NCBI GenBank assembly: GCA_036346395.1
Contig: CM070615.1
Coordinates: 7,941,534-8,005,533, forward strand
Direction: 5' to 3'
Length of the DNA: 64,000 nt
Origin: Hsuehochloa calcarea
Lineage: Eukaryota; Streptophyta; Magnoliopsida; Poales; Poaceae
Part shown: one piece after another, positions 1-10,326 of the stretch
Position numbering within the stretch: position 1 is the first letter of the stretch
How the letters are laid out: each line of letters opens with the position of its first letter
The notes under the pieces: model-generated
Told to the model about the DNA's origin: nothing
Database searches by the model: none
What the model saw: only the letters and a program-made list of their open reading frames with translations
Made by a program: the position numbers and the translations under genes

Positions 1-308
1 GAGAGTAAAAATAGTAAAGCTTTTTTTTTACAAGCGTTGACAGCAATCGTTTAGATGCAAGGATCCCAGCTTTCTTGGAACACAAAGTGATTTTATTTTT
101 ACCCTAGAAAACGACCATTTTTTCTTAACGAATCACAAATCACCACTACAGAAAATTTTACACTAAACTTTGTGGATCCCATGAGCACCTAAAAGAGCAC
201 AACCTAACAGGACAAGATAACTAAAATCTATTTGCTACAACCACGGGCTTTTGATCCGAATTTGGGAAGAAAACGGCATTAGATTCACCCTCGGGCAAAG
301 AGGCTCAC
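1..308 (-). other. Intron 1 of GDP-L-galactose phosphorylase gene (partial)
   Basis: AT-rich sequence downstream (on the minus strand) of a clear splice donor. On the minus strand the exon ends CCCG and the intron begins GTGAGCC at position 308. The acceptor and the remaining exons lie beyond the left edge. No other feature is seen here. Confidence 0.75.
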
Positions 309-435
309 CGGGCAAGCAGCAATCACCGAGGCAGTTCCTCCCGCACCCGGCGCGCGGCCGCTGGCCGCCAGCGCCCTCCTCCTGGTAGTTGGACACCACC
401 GTCGGCACCCTCTTAATCGTGAGCTTCATCTCCAT
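309..435 (-). CDS. VTC2: GDP-L-galactose phosphorylase, coding exon 1 (partial gene)
   Basis: This is the first coding exon of the enzyme that converts GDP-L-galactose plus phosphate to L-galactose 1-phosphate and GDP, the controlling step of plant ascorbate synthesis. The visible peptide starts MEMKLTIKRVPTVVSNYQEE and continues to the Cys-rich stretch GCGRNCLGDCCLP, both hallmarks of the N-terminus of the VTC2/VTC5 family. The catalytic HIT-type His motif lies in later exons outside the window. The exon is 127 nt and ends in phase 1 at a GTGAGC donor. The ATG at 435 is the first in frame; a second Met two codons later could also serve. Downstream of the donor the frame reads into intron and stops, so the longer open frame is not coding. 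Upstream lie a long leader with a non-ATG ORF and a TATA box. The family assignment rests on recognising the N-terminal motif, not on a search. Confidence 0.85.
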
Positions 436-563
436 CTCACGAAGCGGCCTTTCTTGCTCTGTTTCTTGGAATCCTCTGTTTCTTTCACGGGTTGTTGGGG
501 GTCAGCGGATGATGGCTGTTGTTAGAAATCACGAACGGGGGGTTTGGTTAGCGGGTAAGCGGC

Positions 564-752
564 TCAGAGGAGGAGGAGGAGGCGACCGCCGCCGGCGAGG
601 AAGAGGAGGTCTGACGGGCTGCCTCCGGCGGACGGGAGGGCCCCGCGGCCGCCGTGCTGGGCGGGGCTAGAGGCGACGGCGGAGGCGATGGTGGCCGTGG
701 GCTCCACCTGCGCAGCAGCGGGGCCGCGCCGGAGGGCTGCAACGCTAGCCGT
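564..752 (-). CDS. Candidate non-AUG upstream ORF in the VTC2 leader
   Basis: In the 5' leader, 128 nt upstream of the main ATG, one minus-strand frame stays open from beyond 824 to a TGA at 564-566 with no in-frame ATG. An ACG at 750-752 would give a 62-residue peptide beginning after KVI and ending in a Leu-rich tail; another ACG lies at 696-698. From established knowledge, VTC2-type leaders carry a conserved upstream ORF of about 60-65 residues that starts at ACG and represses translation when ascorbate is high. Position, length and lack of ATG all fit. I did not align the peptide with other species, and GC-rich sequence can stay open by chance, so the identity is inferred from context. 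Confidence 0.6.
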   Translation of the reverse strand, partial: TASVAALRRGPAAAQVEPTATIASAVASSPAQHGGRGALPSAGGSPSDLLFLAGGGRLLLLL

Positions 753-822
753 GATGACTTTCAACTCCGGGACTGCCCGAAGGGGCAGGGAAGGTTCTCG
801 AAGCTTCCGTAGGGATCCACCC

Positions 823-825
<3 letters not shown>

Positions 826-853
<28 letters not shown>
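826..853. repeat. (CT)14 microsatellite in the 5' leader
   Basis: Perfect CT dinucleotide run, reading as GA in the transcript of the minus-strand gene. It lies between the TATA box and the upstream ORF, so it should be in the untranslated leader or at the transcription start. GA/CT runs are common in grass 5' leaders. Confidence 0.9.
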
Positions 854-854
<1 letters not shown>

Positions 855-858
855 GGGA

Positions 859-875
859 GGTGGTGGTGGTGGTGG
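859..875. repeat. (GGT)n trinucleotide run
   Basis: Short GGT repeat immediately beside the CT run, in the same presumed leader/core promoter of the minus-strand gene. Confidence 0.8.
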
Positions 876-928
876 AGGTGTTCGGGTTGGGTTTGGTAGG
901 CGAGCGGGGGCGGAGGAGGGTGGGTGGT

Positions 929-938
929 CTTAAATAGG
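929..938 (-). promoter_or_regulatory. TATA box of the VTC2 promoter
   Basis: The minus strand reads TATTTAAG at 931-936 and flanks, preceded by a C-rich stretch. It is the only clear TATA-like motif upstream of the exon. Initiation about 30 bp downstream, near 900, would give a leader of about 470 nt containing the CT run and the upstream ORF. The start site itself is inferred. Confidence 0.55.
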
Positions 939-1737
939 GGGCGGATGCGTTTGTGCGGTGGATCTTTTCTTCTCTTTTTTGTTTCTTTTTATTATTATTA
1001 TTTTCCTCTTCTTATTCGGAGAGGATCGTGTTTACTGCGATGTGTGGTGTATCTCGGTTCTGCGAGTGGACACGGAGAAGGGGGGATTCTCTGCGAAGAG
1101 TACCAATTTATTTTTGCCATCTCTGGTTTTACGTACGATTTATTCACGTTTCCGGTGGATCTCTGGGAGCATGTGCTTTCTGGCTCTTGTGCTAGTTGCG
1201 GTTGTTGGTACATAATATGGGCATATCAAAAAGCTTGTGCTAAAAGATTTAGCGTGTATTATTTCGTCTCTTCGTCTTCATCTTTTAACCCTAGTTCCTC
1301 TGGTACATCGCTTCCGCACCACCAACTCTAAAAATGCGGCAATTTTAGACTTTATAGTATACCTAAATGCCAGGAATTCTGGTATAGCGTTTTTGTTGGC
1401 TGGAGAAAAATAAATTAATAAGAGAGAGGAAATGAAATTAAGTGTTTCTTTACTTAGGAGTGCATAAACTAATCTAGTGTAGATATGGCGATGAGAAAAT
1501 GATACATAATGTAAGTACAATTTGGCATGTGAGCAAAAGGGTGGGTTTCATAAAACAACATGAAAAAAGCTTGTTCATGTACTTGGATGCATTATAAATT
1601 ATAAGGAATTAATCTTATTTTTTCATGTTCTTATTTGTCAGGTAAGATAAAATGTGACAATTACAAATTTACAATACCCGCCTAGTACTCGATTGATCTA
1701 GGTCATCGATCTTTTACTGAAAATTGTGTTCGTGGCA
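939..1737. other. Upstream promoter region, no gene seen
   Basis: Pyrimidine-rich then AT-rich sequence between the TATA box and the first CACTA terminus. Small open frames here are short, overlap on both strands and have no recognisable motif. It presumably holds distal promoter elements of the minus-strand gene. The CACTA insertion begins about 0.8 kb upstream of the TATA box. Confidence 0.5.
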
Positions 1738-2125
1738 CACTACACTATGGCATATTATTAAGGGCAATGAAACAGTCGCAGAAAACTACTTTGCGCGGCA
1801 ACTTATCTGCCGGCAATACCTTTCCCCGGCACTTGTTGCTTGCCTGGTAAAGTGTTGCTGGGAAAAACATTTCGATGAGATATTTGTATTCCGGCAGATT
1901 AAGCGCCTAGAAAAATTATTTTCTTGTGATTAGGTTTTTCCCGCGATTAGGTTTTTCCCAACAGTTATATGTATTATGCGCGATTAAAGCGCCGTCGATT
2001 ATCTATTTTCCGGCGATTAATCGCCTCAATTGTCTGTTTTCCCCCAGCAGTTAACTGCCCTCAATTGTCTATTTTCCCTGATTAGATGTATTTAAGCGAT
2101 TAAGCATCCTCGATTGTTTTTTGCA
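1738..2125. repeat. Left subterminal repeats of the CACTA element
   Basis: Multiple short degenerate motifs in both orientations: GGCAACTTATCTGCCGGCAAT, CCGGCAGATTAAGCGCC, GGCGATTAATCGCC, CAGCAGTTAACTGCC. In the CACTA superfamily such subterminal arrays bind the transposase. The same motif family recurs at the right end. Confidence 0.75.
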
Positions 2126-2423
2126 CCATTTAACCATAATTTAGAAAACATATAATTTTGGTAATCATACAACTCAAAAACATGTCATATCAACAATTAA
2201 AGACATTTGCAACACGTAGATCAAATTCAGATTTTTGCAAAATACATAAACATGAAATATGAAAGTTCCAATAAGAACAACAATACATCTGCAGTATGTA
2301 CAGAGTGCATACAATTTTAGAATTCTGAGCATTCAAATATAGCCACGATCTATCCTTGGTATGTACAAAATATCCACACAAAAGAAGTCGACAATACTAG
2401 TCTATCCTTAGCACATGTAAATA

Positions 2424-2583
2424 CTAGTCGACAATATTGAAGGGTGGTCCAATAGGGGTAGCAAACATCACCCTGGTTGCCTCATCCTTGACATTGAAAG
2501 TCCTTAGCAATGCAAGGATTAAAGAGTAACCATGTAGAGCCACAGCTGAAGAGTAGTCCAATTTCTCAGTCAAGTCAACATCC
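2424..2583 (-). pseudogene. Second captured exon, unrecognised
   Basis: On the minus strand an acceptor-like CATTCGGTAG is followed by an open 52-codon stretch starting DVDLTEKLDYSSAVALHGYS, with a hydrophobic middle and ending FNIVD before a TAG at 2424-2426. Codon usage and the acceptor suggest a real terminal exon. I do not recognise the family. It is not the next exon of a proton pump, so the element may combine fragments of more than one gene. Confidence 0.45.
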
Positions 2584-3233
2584 CTACCGAATGAATAATG
2601 ATGAGTCAGATATCATAGACTATGGCAAAAAAGAAATCAAGTCTTTTAAGGTAATTCTTAATTGGAAAAGAATATAGACAGACTCATGCAAAACTAAAGT
2701 TGACAGTATTGAACTGAGTTGGAACTGCTTGAGGTTTCAGTTTCACAAGATGGAAAATACCAGCAAACAATGGTTTCCAATATGACAAGTTGGCATTTGG
2801 CAACATGAATAAGCTAAAATAGCTATGTGTTAAAAACGTTTGGTGACAAGTCAGCAAAACAACAAGCAATACACGCCCAAATAAGAGGAAACTAAGCAAG
2901 AAGACAATTCTTTTTTTTTCATAATTTGAGGTGTCAGGTCCTCCAAGAATTGCAATAATCATATACTCCATTTTAAGCAAGTATGATACTATATGTTAAG
3001 CAAGCACAATATAACTAAAGAATCTATTTTCATCTTAAAAAAGCTATTTTCGTTCATCTGCTTTTGCTATAGAAGTATTAGCCTACAAAGAAAGATACAA
3101 GTGGACAAAACAAGTTATATGCAACTATTTCACCACAAGGTTTTAAGTTGTAAAGTGTAAGTACTACCATATTTGACTATCTCTACATCGCAAATAGTTT
3201 CAATTCAAAATCAAATGGTGTAAATTTCAATAC

Positions 3234-3356
3234 CTGTTCAGGAGCACATTTGCTAACCCTGTGCATTTTACCGCCAACATCTAAGTATGTGAGAGCTGTC
3301 CGCTTGTCAGTTGGGTTAAATGGATGGAAATGGACTTTTTGAATGCCAGCATGTGC
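3234..3356 (-). pseudogene. Captured exon of a plasma-membrane H+-ATPase
   Basis: A 123-bp phase-0 exon, bounded on the minus strand by an acceptor (CTGTTAG before 3356) and a donor (GTATTG after 3234). It encodes 41 residues including HPFNPTDKRTALTY, a glycine-containing turn, HRVSK and APEQ. This is the nucleotide-binding (N) domain segment of P-type proton pumps, in which PFNPVDKRTALTY and SKGAPEQ are characteristic. The Gly of SKGAPEQ is Cys here. Phosphorylation-site and membrane segments are absent from the window, so this is a gene fragment inside the CACTA element and not a pump gene. Both splice sites look usable, so it could be part of a chimeric transcript. Identification rests on motif recognition. 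Confidence 0.75.
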
Positions 3357-5153
3357 CTAACAGCATAAGTAATTAATGAAACATTTCAGTCAACCAAAGC
3401 ATGTAGTTCAGTTTCAAAACTCGGATGTTAGAAGTAATTAATCAGTAATATATCTCTCATGCTAGATTGTAAAAGTGAAAGCCAATCCAATGCCAACTAA
3501 GCCTAAGAAAAGAAGTATTCCACTCAAGTATCAGCAATCAAAGTGAACAATCATTCAGAATTCCAATATTAAAAGATGTGGACAAAATATTTCTTGTCTT
3601 GTGTTCCCAAGCAATCAAGCTCAATTTGCTTCGTCCAGTTTATCTGATTTAGTCCCTACCACTAGAAGTCAGTAGTTCCCCAATCAAAATGAAGTGATGT
3701 CATTTGCTAGCTTACAATCTTTTTTCCATTTAGCAGTAGTACCCATACGCTAAGCCCTACTAGTTGGGATTTGTTGTTGAGAACTTGAGATAGCTGCCTA
3801 AATTCACAGTTCCAAAGTGCAACTTTGACCACTAATTACTATTGTAATATATTTGTCTAACTCAATAAAATTATAATATTATGATAGTACTTTTCGAGAC
3901 GAATCGACACATATGATTTTCAATAGCTAAAGTTTTCAAAGTTTGACTGTACATGTTCCAAAACGACTTGTTTCTGTGAACTGAAAGGAGTGCTAAGAAT
4001 ACGAAGAATAGCAATATCAACCCCATCATAAAAATTAAAACCAGGATGGAGGATAGCTTTAAAGCCATTCTGATGGGAAAACATGAATTCCTAGCAAGTA
4101 TCAATAATACAGACCAAGCATAACAGAGAAACATTGGGGAGAATAGATACAACAGGATATGGTTTAGGCTAGGTAAAATTAGAATAGCCAAAATAGGATA
4201 ACGCGATAATAGGGATGTGAGAGGTTAGAATGCAGATAAGACAACCAACAGACATATCAAAAACATTATAACTGGAAAGGTTTTGATACTAGTTCTAGAA
4301 GAATGCTGAGAGCACACTGCCACACAGCATACATAACCCGTGAAAACAACATTAAAACCAACCTATGCCAGTTATATTTCTAACATAAAAAAATTTACTA
4401 AATTGCAATGCTTTTGATATCATGGGAGTAAATTGTGACAAATGATTAAAAATAAAGAATAACCTGGGTGTAAAAGCACATAAAGATCTTCTACCAACAG
4501 AATTTCCATGTTCCAGACACGATAACACTGTAATAAGAAATAAAGGTGGTCCATTTGTGAATGGAAAACTATTGTGAAGCAATTCATTCATTTCACACTC
4601 AATGTGCCATTTTTCAATGCTACCATGTTGTATTCAATTTCAAATTAACTATTTTACACAGGAGCAACCATTGATAGATGAATAAGCAGAATAAACTTTA
4701 AACCAAAGCAGCTATTGCAGATTGACAACAAGCATTAATCCAACTTTCACAAAGATTTACAGCGCACGTACACAAAGAATATGTAAACAAAAACAAGAAC
4801 TGCATATTCACAGTATTACCTGGATAAGAGATAAAAAGTATGAATTAGTATCAAACTACAAGAAACTGTATTTGGAAGAAGTTAAAAGACCAATTGTTGA
4901 TTTGTATTACAGTAAACCTTCCAAATAACCAGACTTAGATATTCTTCTAACAGTAACCATTGGTGAAGGATCTTCAATCGGGCCACTCATGTTTATCAAT
5001 TTATGCATTAGCAATTATCAGCATAAACTAACTGCTAACCCGCCTCACTTCCAAGGAGGATGACAGAATGTACATACAATTGTATGGAAATGGTATTTGC
5101 CTATAAAGGGAAAAATATATAAACCTACCAACATTTCGGCAAGTATATCTCTA

Positions 5154-5251
5154 CCATGACTACTAACAAGTGAACAACCTATTAGTAATAAAACACATAT
5201 AACCATGACTATTAACAAGTGAACAACCTATTAGTAATAAAACACATATAA
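5154..5251. repeat. Tandem duplication, two units of about 49 bp
   Basis: The stretch from ACCATGACTACTAACAAGTG to AAACACATATAA occurs twice in a row with a few differences. It is a simple local duplication inside the CACTA element. Confidence 0.85.
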
Positions 5252-5520
5252 TTGAGCTCTTGACATGTTTTATACCGATCCATTGCAATGGCAAGTTTGA
5301 TTCATTGTCAAGTGGACAGCAAAGGGAACAACCAGTTAGAACAATAACAACTGGGCAAAAATTCACACGTAACACAAACCAGATTCCAATTCGCAGTCAA
5401 CGAACAAATCAAGAGTCCAGATAGTATTTAGCAAAACAGAAGGCACTGGTATAGGTTAGAGTGCAAATAGTTTGCCGTCAGTTCCCAGAAGCTCAATAGA
5501 ATGTCCATATCAACCTAGGT

Positions 5521-5780
5521 CAGCCGGTCCCTTGACCACCGAAGTACCCTGACCAATCGCCATTGATCAGGCCCTTGGCAATTAATGTATCCAGGCCGAC
5601 TTAAATTGATAGAAATCTTTTACTTCCGTGGGTATCATCATTCGGCATCTTAGAACCCAACACCCACATTTTATCGACTTAGGAAGCCAGGGAACCAGGA
5701 AGAAGAGGAGAGCACCAGCGAGGCCAGCACTGCCACACTCTTCTCCCAACCCAGATCCCATCAAGAGGTAACCTCAGTTA
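5521..5780 (-). pseudogene. Possible further captured exon(s)
   Basis: Minus-strand frames at 5521-5590 (ending SGYFGGQGTG and a stop) and 5640-5764 (starting MMGSGLGEECGSAG, then a hydrophobic stretch) lie in more GC-rich, exon-like sequence than the surrounding AT-rich DNA. No family is recognised and splice sites are not clear. They may belong to a gene fragment acquired by the CACTA element. Confidence 0.25.
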
Positions 5781-6114
5781 CACCTCAGTATGCACTACAC
5801 AAATGCATGCATCATTCGCACATATCACCAGATCTCAGTAGCATCAACAGGTAGCTCTCAGTTCAATATCATCACAGAGCTTAAGCTGAACCCACTGTCA
5901 GTAGCATCATCCAAGCATCACAGAGCTAGGGGAGGGGTCAGGGAGTAGAGAGGAAGGTGGGTATTACCTCAGTGTAACCCACGGCCGAACCACCACCCTC
6001 ACCTTCCATGTGCATCAACCCAATCCATGTCCACTAGTAGCAAGCCCACCTCCAACCTCATACTCATGCATCACCCAATAAGCAACATCAGAAAGCAACA
6101 CAAATCAAAACATT

Positions 6115-6830
6115 AATGAAGTAAAAAATGAAGGGGAACCGAGAGCAAAGAGGGAGGAGAGATCGGGCCTAAGAGAACCGAGGCGGCGCAGGCCGGGTGA
6201 ACGAGACCAAAATGAGCGCCGTGGCCGGAGGCCGGACCGTGAAAGTGGTGGCAAGCCTGAGCCGACGGAAGGGCCGGGCTGGCGACGTTGGGGCGAGGAG
6301 GAGCCGGAGTAGGGCGAGCCGAGGAGGGAGAGCCATAAACGGCGGCGGCGCCAAGAGCCGAGTCGGCCTTCGGGAGGAGCAGGAGCGGGGAGGATGGGGA
6401 GGCCAGGGAGGAAGGGGCGGCAAGGGAGGTGGGGCGGCAAGGGAGGAAGAGTCGGCCGTCGGGAGGAGCAGGAGCGGGGAGGAGGGAGGCGCGGGAGGGA
6501 CGGCCGGGGAGGAGGGGAGGCGCTGGGAGGATGGGGAGGCCAGGGAGGTGGGGCGGCAAGGGAGGAAGAGCCGGTCGTCGGGAGGAGTAGGAGCGGGGAG
6601 GAGGGGAGGGGCGGAGAGGGGGCGGCCGAGGAGGAGGGGAGGCGCCGGGAGGATGGGGAGGCCAGGGAGGAAGGGGCAGCAAGGGAGGAAGGGGCGGCCA
6701 GGGGAGGATGGGCTGGGAGGGAGGAGGCGCGGGGAGGAAGGGGAAAGGATAGGCGGCGCGAGGAGGAAGGGGCGGTAGGGAGGAGCAGTCGCGGGAGGGG
6801 ATATGGGGAATAGGGTTCGCGCGAAGGAAT
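6115..6830. repeat. GA/GC-rich minisatellite with strong strand asymmetry
   Basis: About 700 bp in which the plus strand is almost all G and A with scattered C. It is built from repeated blocks such as GAGGCCAGGGAGGAAGGGGC and GGGAGGAGCAGGAGCGGGGA. Long open frames on both strands are low-complexity Arg/Gly/Glu or Pro/Leu peptides and are consequences of composition. The block sits between captured-exon-like sequence and the right subterminal repeats. GC-rich tandem blocks near CACTA ends are common. Confidence 0.8.
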
Positions 6831-6861
6831 CAGTCGATCGAATTTTTTCGTTGCCCGCCAA

Positions 6862-7305
6862 AGGATCGATCCCCGGCAGATAAGATGACTTGGTTGACTT
6901 TTTCTAGGGCAGATACATTGTAGCCAAACTTAAAACAATGCCGGCGGATATATTGTTCTAGAAAATTATTATTTCCGGCAGATAATGAGACCTATAATCT
7001 TTTAGATATTGCCAGCACATGTTTTGCCACTAATCTAATTTTTCCCCAGCAGATAATTGCCCTTAATACTATGCCATAGAGAGTGTGTTTTTCCCGGCAG
7101 TTATGTTGACCTGTTGACTTTTTCTAGGGCAGATATGTTGTAGCTAATATAAAAATATTGCCGATAGTTAAGTTGTTCTAGACAATAATTATTGCCGGCA
7201 GATAACAGGACCCGTAATCTCTTGGACATTGCCGGCACATGTTTTGCCACTCATCCCATTTTTTTCAGCAGTTAATTGCCCTTAATTCTATGTCATGGTG
7301 TAGTG
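6862..7305. repeat. Right subterminal repeats of the CACTA element
   Basis: Repeated units with CCGGCAGATAA, CCCGGCAGTTATGTTGACC and CAGCAGTTAATTGCCC. Two larger blocks (about 6880-7070 and 7100-7290) are copies of each other, each holding GTTGACTTTTTCTAGGGCAG and GCACATGTTTTGCCACT. The array ends at the terminal inverted repeat. Confidence 0.75.
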
Positions 7306-8753
7306 GTAGTTTAATTTGCGCATAACCTCTAAGGGCTTGAAGTAAGTTACTGTAAATTTGCAATGTTTTCATTTGAATTAATTTAGTCGGTCTCAAAATA
7401 TGTTTAATTCTTTTTCGATAGAAGAAAAAACTGTTTAACTAAGTCATTTACATGACTGCTCATAAATAACACATGCACATCATGTACTACATCATTTGAT
7501 GGCAAAAGTTCATGTCGATGGAGCAGCACTATAACCATGTAAAATGAAAGCTCGCAACGCACCAAACGTGGTGGTATCTTCAGCCGTACGTCCTTTTGAA
7601 TGGTTGCCATTTTTCCTATACCATTTCGAGACCACGTTGCTGGTCGTCTGCAATGCCATTGACTGCTTGTTGGTGCCATGGAGCCACCACCACTCACCAA
7701 CCTCATGAGGCTGTCGACGCTTGCCGTCGTGCAACCTCTCACACTAGCCAGAGATCGAACAAATTAACGGTGCTTCCAACACTTGCTACCTTACTGGCCG
7801 TTGATGCAAGACACGCGACAAACTTGATATCCGCGACCGCACGGGTGTTTGGTATCGAAATCTACAGGGAAGTGATCGAATAGGTTCAGTACTACTTAGA
7901 AATAATTACTACTAACTAAAGCGGCGATTATGAGATGATGAAAGTAACTAATTAAAGCACCCTCCCCATCCCAAGGTTAGGTTTGCAACTTATTGCAATG
8001 AAAGACTAGATATCGATCTAATACCAATTAGCACCAAATAATACTACGTTGGCCGCTTCACCGTTCTCCCCATGTCGCAGGTCTATCGAGCTAATAAACA
8101 CCATCATAACCTGCACAACTTGATATAGATCCACACACTATATCATGTTGCCAAATGGCACAATTGAGCACAGAATATCGTATAAAATGATGATAACTGG
8201 GCGAGAAAAGTTTACAAATCGAGCACCAACGCTGGCCCACCATCTTTGGCCCTAAGTTCACTATATATATCATCATCATCGTAATTAGCGACACCATCTT
8301 TAATTTGCCTTTTCTCCTACACTATATGTATGTACCTTGTCCGCTACCAAACTAGCTAGCCTTCACAATCGTCGCCGTCACCACCACGGATCTTGTCACC
8401 GCCACGGCGAAGCCACCTGAGGTAAATGGGTACAGCTATACCCTCAAAAATTTTGTATATAAACCCACTATACAGTAGATTACCTAGTATAATATACAAG
8501 CTATACAATAAATTTATGATGTCAGCAATCAATAGTTAGCAGTCCACCAATATAAGCTATATTTTGTGATGTCGACTGCACTAGAAACATGTAATTTGTT
8601 CAATTTGATCATTTACTATGTCATTTAAACTTTTATGTTGGAATGTGTCATTTAAGTTTGCATATTTATGCATACACGAGTGCGTTTTCAGTAGAAATTT
8701 TGTAATATCGCAGATTTATTTTCAGCATTCGTCTTTTCAGACGTGTGCTAAGG

Positions 8754-8791
8754 AGGTGCACACGCACATGTGTGTGCATGTACATGTGCAT
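8754..8791. repeat. Alternating purine-pyrimidine tract
   Basis: Nearly perfect GT/AC/AT alternation (runs such as GTGCACACGCACATGTGTGT, then GCATGTACATGTGCAT) over about 36 bp, partly self-complementary. Such tracts favour left-handed or cruciform DNA. No function is implied. Confidence 0.6.
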
Positions 8792-9463
8792 CTTCCCTAT
8801 AATCGCAAAAAAAAAAAAAACGAAGTTTGCGCCTGCTGTTCGAAATCCTGGCTCCGCCACCTGTCACCGCCCAACACTAGTCTGCCACTGTAGACTGAAT
8901 CTAGGGTTAGGATGATATCCATATATCAGCAAATCAAAGAGTTAATGATAGATATGTAACTTTTGGCACGAAACCATTAGCAGACCCCTCTGAAGAATGA
9001 AATTAACATCCAAGCATCGAGAATATAGCAATCCAGATAACCCATGTGTCCAAAAAAAAAAAACCTCAATGCTTATTTAGATTAACTGAACCTCTCGTGT
9101 TTGGTTCACGCCTAACTCAAAATAAACTAACCGTACGTGTTCAAGCAATTTTATTTTCTAAATATTTCTGAATAATAATAACAACAAGCAGTTGAGCTAG
9201 GATCTAGTGTTTTTCACGGTACTACAGTACCCATGTGATGCACGCAGCTTCCTAATACATTCCTTGGCGGCTTGGCGCAGTGCAACTACTCCTAAACTTT
9301 TGATTGTTTTTGCTAACAGCATATCCAAAGGTACAGAAACCTGCCACAATATATATATATATATGTTGCCAAGTTTTAAATGAAAAAAAAACAATGATAT
9401 GGGCATCCATGTTCAATTTTGCATTAAGATTTGTGTTATTTTTTCGACCTGTCAACTTCGAAG

Positions 9464-9565
9464 ACTTTTAACTCAAAATTTGAAATTTCTCTCACTTGTA
9501 CCTCAAAAATCAACTTTTAACTCAAAATTTCTCACTTGCACCTAAAAAATAACTTTCAACTCAAA
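9464..9565. repeat. Degenerate tandem repeat, about three units
   Basis: Units built on ACTTTTAACTCAAAATTTCTC followed by ACTTGYACCTCAAAAAT are repeated with small differences. Local duplication in AT-rich intergenic DNA. Confidence 0.6.
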
Positions 9566-10326
9566 AAAAATTGAAAATTGTCAATACCCCTGGGCATGCA
9601 GCCACATATTTCAGTACAGAAAAATGGCATGGGATCTCGTATGTAAACTCGACTTTTCAACATTTTTTTGGCTCGTGGTCCTAACACAAATCATTTTCTT
9701 TGCGGCTGTGCGCCCATGGGTCTCAAAAAACAAATCCTCTTATTTGAAAAGTGGCCCCAAAAAACGAAAATGATTTGCGGGGCCCCATGACCGGCCTACG
9801 CGTATGGCTGCAAATGACGACCGAATAATTTGACCGATATATGAGCAAAGCTGAAGTGACATCGATCCCTAGCTCCACAACTATACGTGCAGCGGGTTGA
9901 TGCAATCACATGATTTTGTAGATAATTAAACCTCTGTCCTGCATATATGCAAATTGTCTTTGTTAAATGCTAATTAATATTCCTCTAAAAATGCTAATTA
10001 ATATAAATATTCTATTTTCCATGTATATCTCTTCGAGAATAGCAGTAACTAAGGGCCTAAGGCTATGTTTAGATAGGCTAGCTTAACTTTATGTAAATGC
10101 TTATGAGCTAGCTTACTGTGTATATAAGTGACAACCAAGTTCAACCAACTTCTCACTGAGAGAAGCTCGTGAGAACTAACCGCACAAGTCTGTTCGACAA
10201 TTATCAAAATATTCGTGGACGTAGCTAGAAGTATTCTATTAGACTACGTGGACTAACCGTAAAAGATCATGTAGATTGATTGTAGATTTTGTGATGATAT
10301 ATAATTAACGTTGGGGTTGCATTGAC

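Larger units (their letters stand above)
1738..7305. mobile_element. CACTA (En/Spm) transposon carrying host-gene exons (Pack-CACTA)
   Basis: The left end starts CACTACACTATGGCAT and the right end, reversed, starts CACTACACCATGACAT. The inverted similarity extends over about 30 bp to the shared AATTAAGGGCAAT-like stretch. CACTA superfamily elements begin with CACTA and make 3-bp target duplications; the flanks here are GCA (1735-1737) and GTA (7306-7308), one mismatch. Both ends carry dense subterminal repeats built on CCGGCAGATAA/TTAACTGCC. No TNP2-type transposase or accessory frame is visible, so this is a non-autonomous copy. The interior instead holds spliced exon fragments of host genes on the minus strand and a GA-rich minisatellite. 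It lies within 1 kb of the VTC2 promoter. Confidence 0.85.
7306..10326. other. Intergenic DNA, no gene recognised
   Basis: AT-rich sequence with short, unconvincing open frames. It holds A-runs (8807-8820, 9050-9062), a short (TA)n run near 9348-9365, an alternating purine-pyrimidine tract and a degenerate tandem repeat. I see no intact gene, RNA gene or complete transposon. Confidence 0.5.

Noticed and set aside
389..933. Plus-strand open frames opposite the VTC2 leader
   Set aside because: They are antisense shadows of the GC-rich leader, Arg/Gly-rich, without motif support.
6113..6861. Long open frames on both strands (Pro/Leu-rich minus, Arg/Gly-rich plus)
   Set aside because: They are produced by the GA-rich minisatellite composition and are not genes.
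8400..8880. Possible SINE or hAT-like element ending in an A-run and GGCTCCGCC
   Set aside because: No matching second terminus, target duplication or internal promoter boxes could be identified.
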